Positions 44,623-44,777 of a DNA stretch of 44,777 nucleotides are shown one piece after another. Position numbers and translations under genes: made by a program. The notes beneath the pieces are model-generated. The model made no database searches, was not told where the DNA came from, and was given only the letters and a program-made list of their open reading frames with translations. The stretch covers positions 675,368-720,144 of the forward strand of contig CAJNDS010001535.1 in assembly GCA_905221605.1 (NCBI GenBank). The letters are read 5' to 3'. How positions within the stretch are numbered: the first letter of the stretch is position 1; each line of letters opens with the position of its first letter. The DNA is from Symbiodinium natans (lineage: Eukaryota > Sar > Dinophyceae > Suessiales > Symbiodiniaceae).

Positions 44623-44777
44623 ACCCCAAACCTACCTCATATTGGGGTCCTCCTTATAAGGGAATCCTACTCTCTTCAGGGGGGTCTATCTTCGGTTTCC
44701 CCCAAACCTACCTCATATTGGGGTCCTCCTTATATGGGGCTCCTACTCTCTTCAGGGGGGGTCTATCTTCGGTTTCC
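44623..44777. repeat. Tandem duplication, 76-bp unit, at the window edge
   Basis: Two copies of AAACCTACCTCATATTGGGG...TCTATCTTCGGTTTCC; the second runs off the window. A diverged copy lies at 44040-44110. Confidence 0.85.

Noticed and set aside
1-44777. The window as a chromosome end or subtelomere
   Set aside because: Arrays are short, occur in both orientations across the whole window, lie inside introns and mobile elements, and neither window edge is a telomere.
1-44777. Spliced-leader, tRNA or rRNA genes
   Set aside because: No stretch matched the dinoflagellate spliced leader or a cloverleaf by eye; the tRNA-like word at 30354-30365 is only a 12-base primer site.

Overview
The window looks like nuclear DNA of a dinoflagellate, most likely a symbiodiniacean. 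This is inferred from four things: the plant-type telomere heptamer TTTAGGG/CCCTAAA, very small exons (about 50-120 nt), introns whose 5' ends are GC or GA as often as GT with acceptors of the form AG|G, and protein families I associate with these genomes. No bacterial-style operons, rRNA or tRNA genes were recognised.

The most conspicuous feature is telomeric sequence away from a chromosome end. About fifty short arrays of TTTAGGG or CCCTAAA, in both orientations, are scattered from position 750 to 43,020. Between them lie unique islands of 50-500 bp, and many islands read as single exons. Where a family pattern lets the islands be joined, the arrays lie in the introns, often touching the splice site. 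Examples are the DUF3626-like gene (20,635-31,617 +), the Cys-rich GCG/TCCR-motif gene (33,453-35,848 +) and the CPxGFYC-repeat gene (36,977-37,470 +). Isolated EF-hand exons lie at 8.9, 10.3, 13.0 and 17.8 kb.

From 21,812 to 30,653, on the minus strand, lies an intact-looking LTR retroelement of 8,842 bp. It has two 288-bp LTRs that I read as identical, a 5-bp target duplication (TAAGG), a polypurine tract, and a primer-binding site matching the anticodon arm of initiator tRNA-Met, as in Drosophila copia. It encodes no recognisable reverse transcriptase, integrase or protease. It carries two overlapping ORFs: 1727 aa with WW, S1-like, three CCCH and SAM-like domains, and 896 aa with three CCCH fingers and a basic tail. 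It sits antisense in an intron of the DUF3626-like gene, inserted into a telomere-like repeat.

Layout: 1-2,200 telomeric arrays and small exons; 2,200-4,560 minisatellites and an AT-rich satellite; 4,585-13,130 arrays, MITEs, C/G tracts and isolated exons; 13,440-17,480 a dispersed repeat family; 17,490-20,090 arrays and exons; 20,178-31,617 the DUF3626-like gene with the retroelement; 31,700-39,700 Cys-rich genes, MITEs and TA microsatellites; 39,700-44,777 scattered exons, MITEs and a tandem duplication at the right edge. Several MITE families have copies both with and without an internal telomeric array, which shows that the arrays are insertions or expansions.
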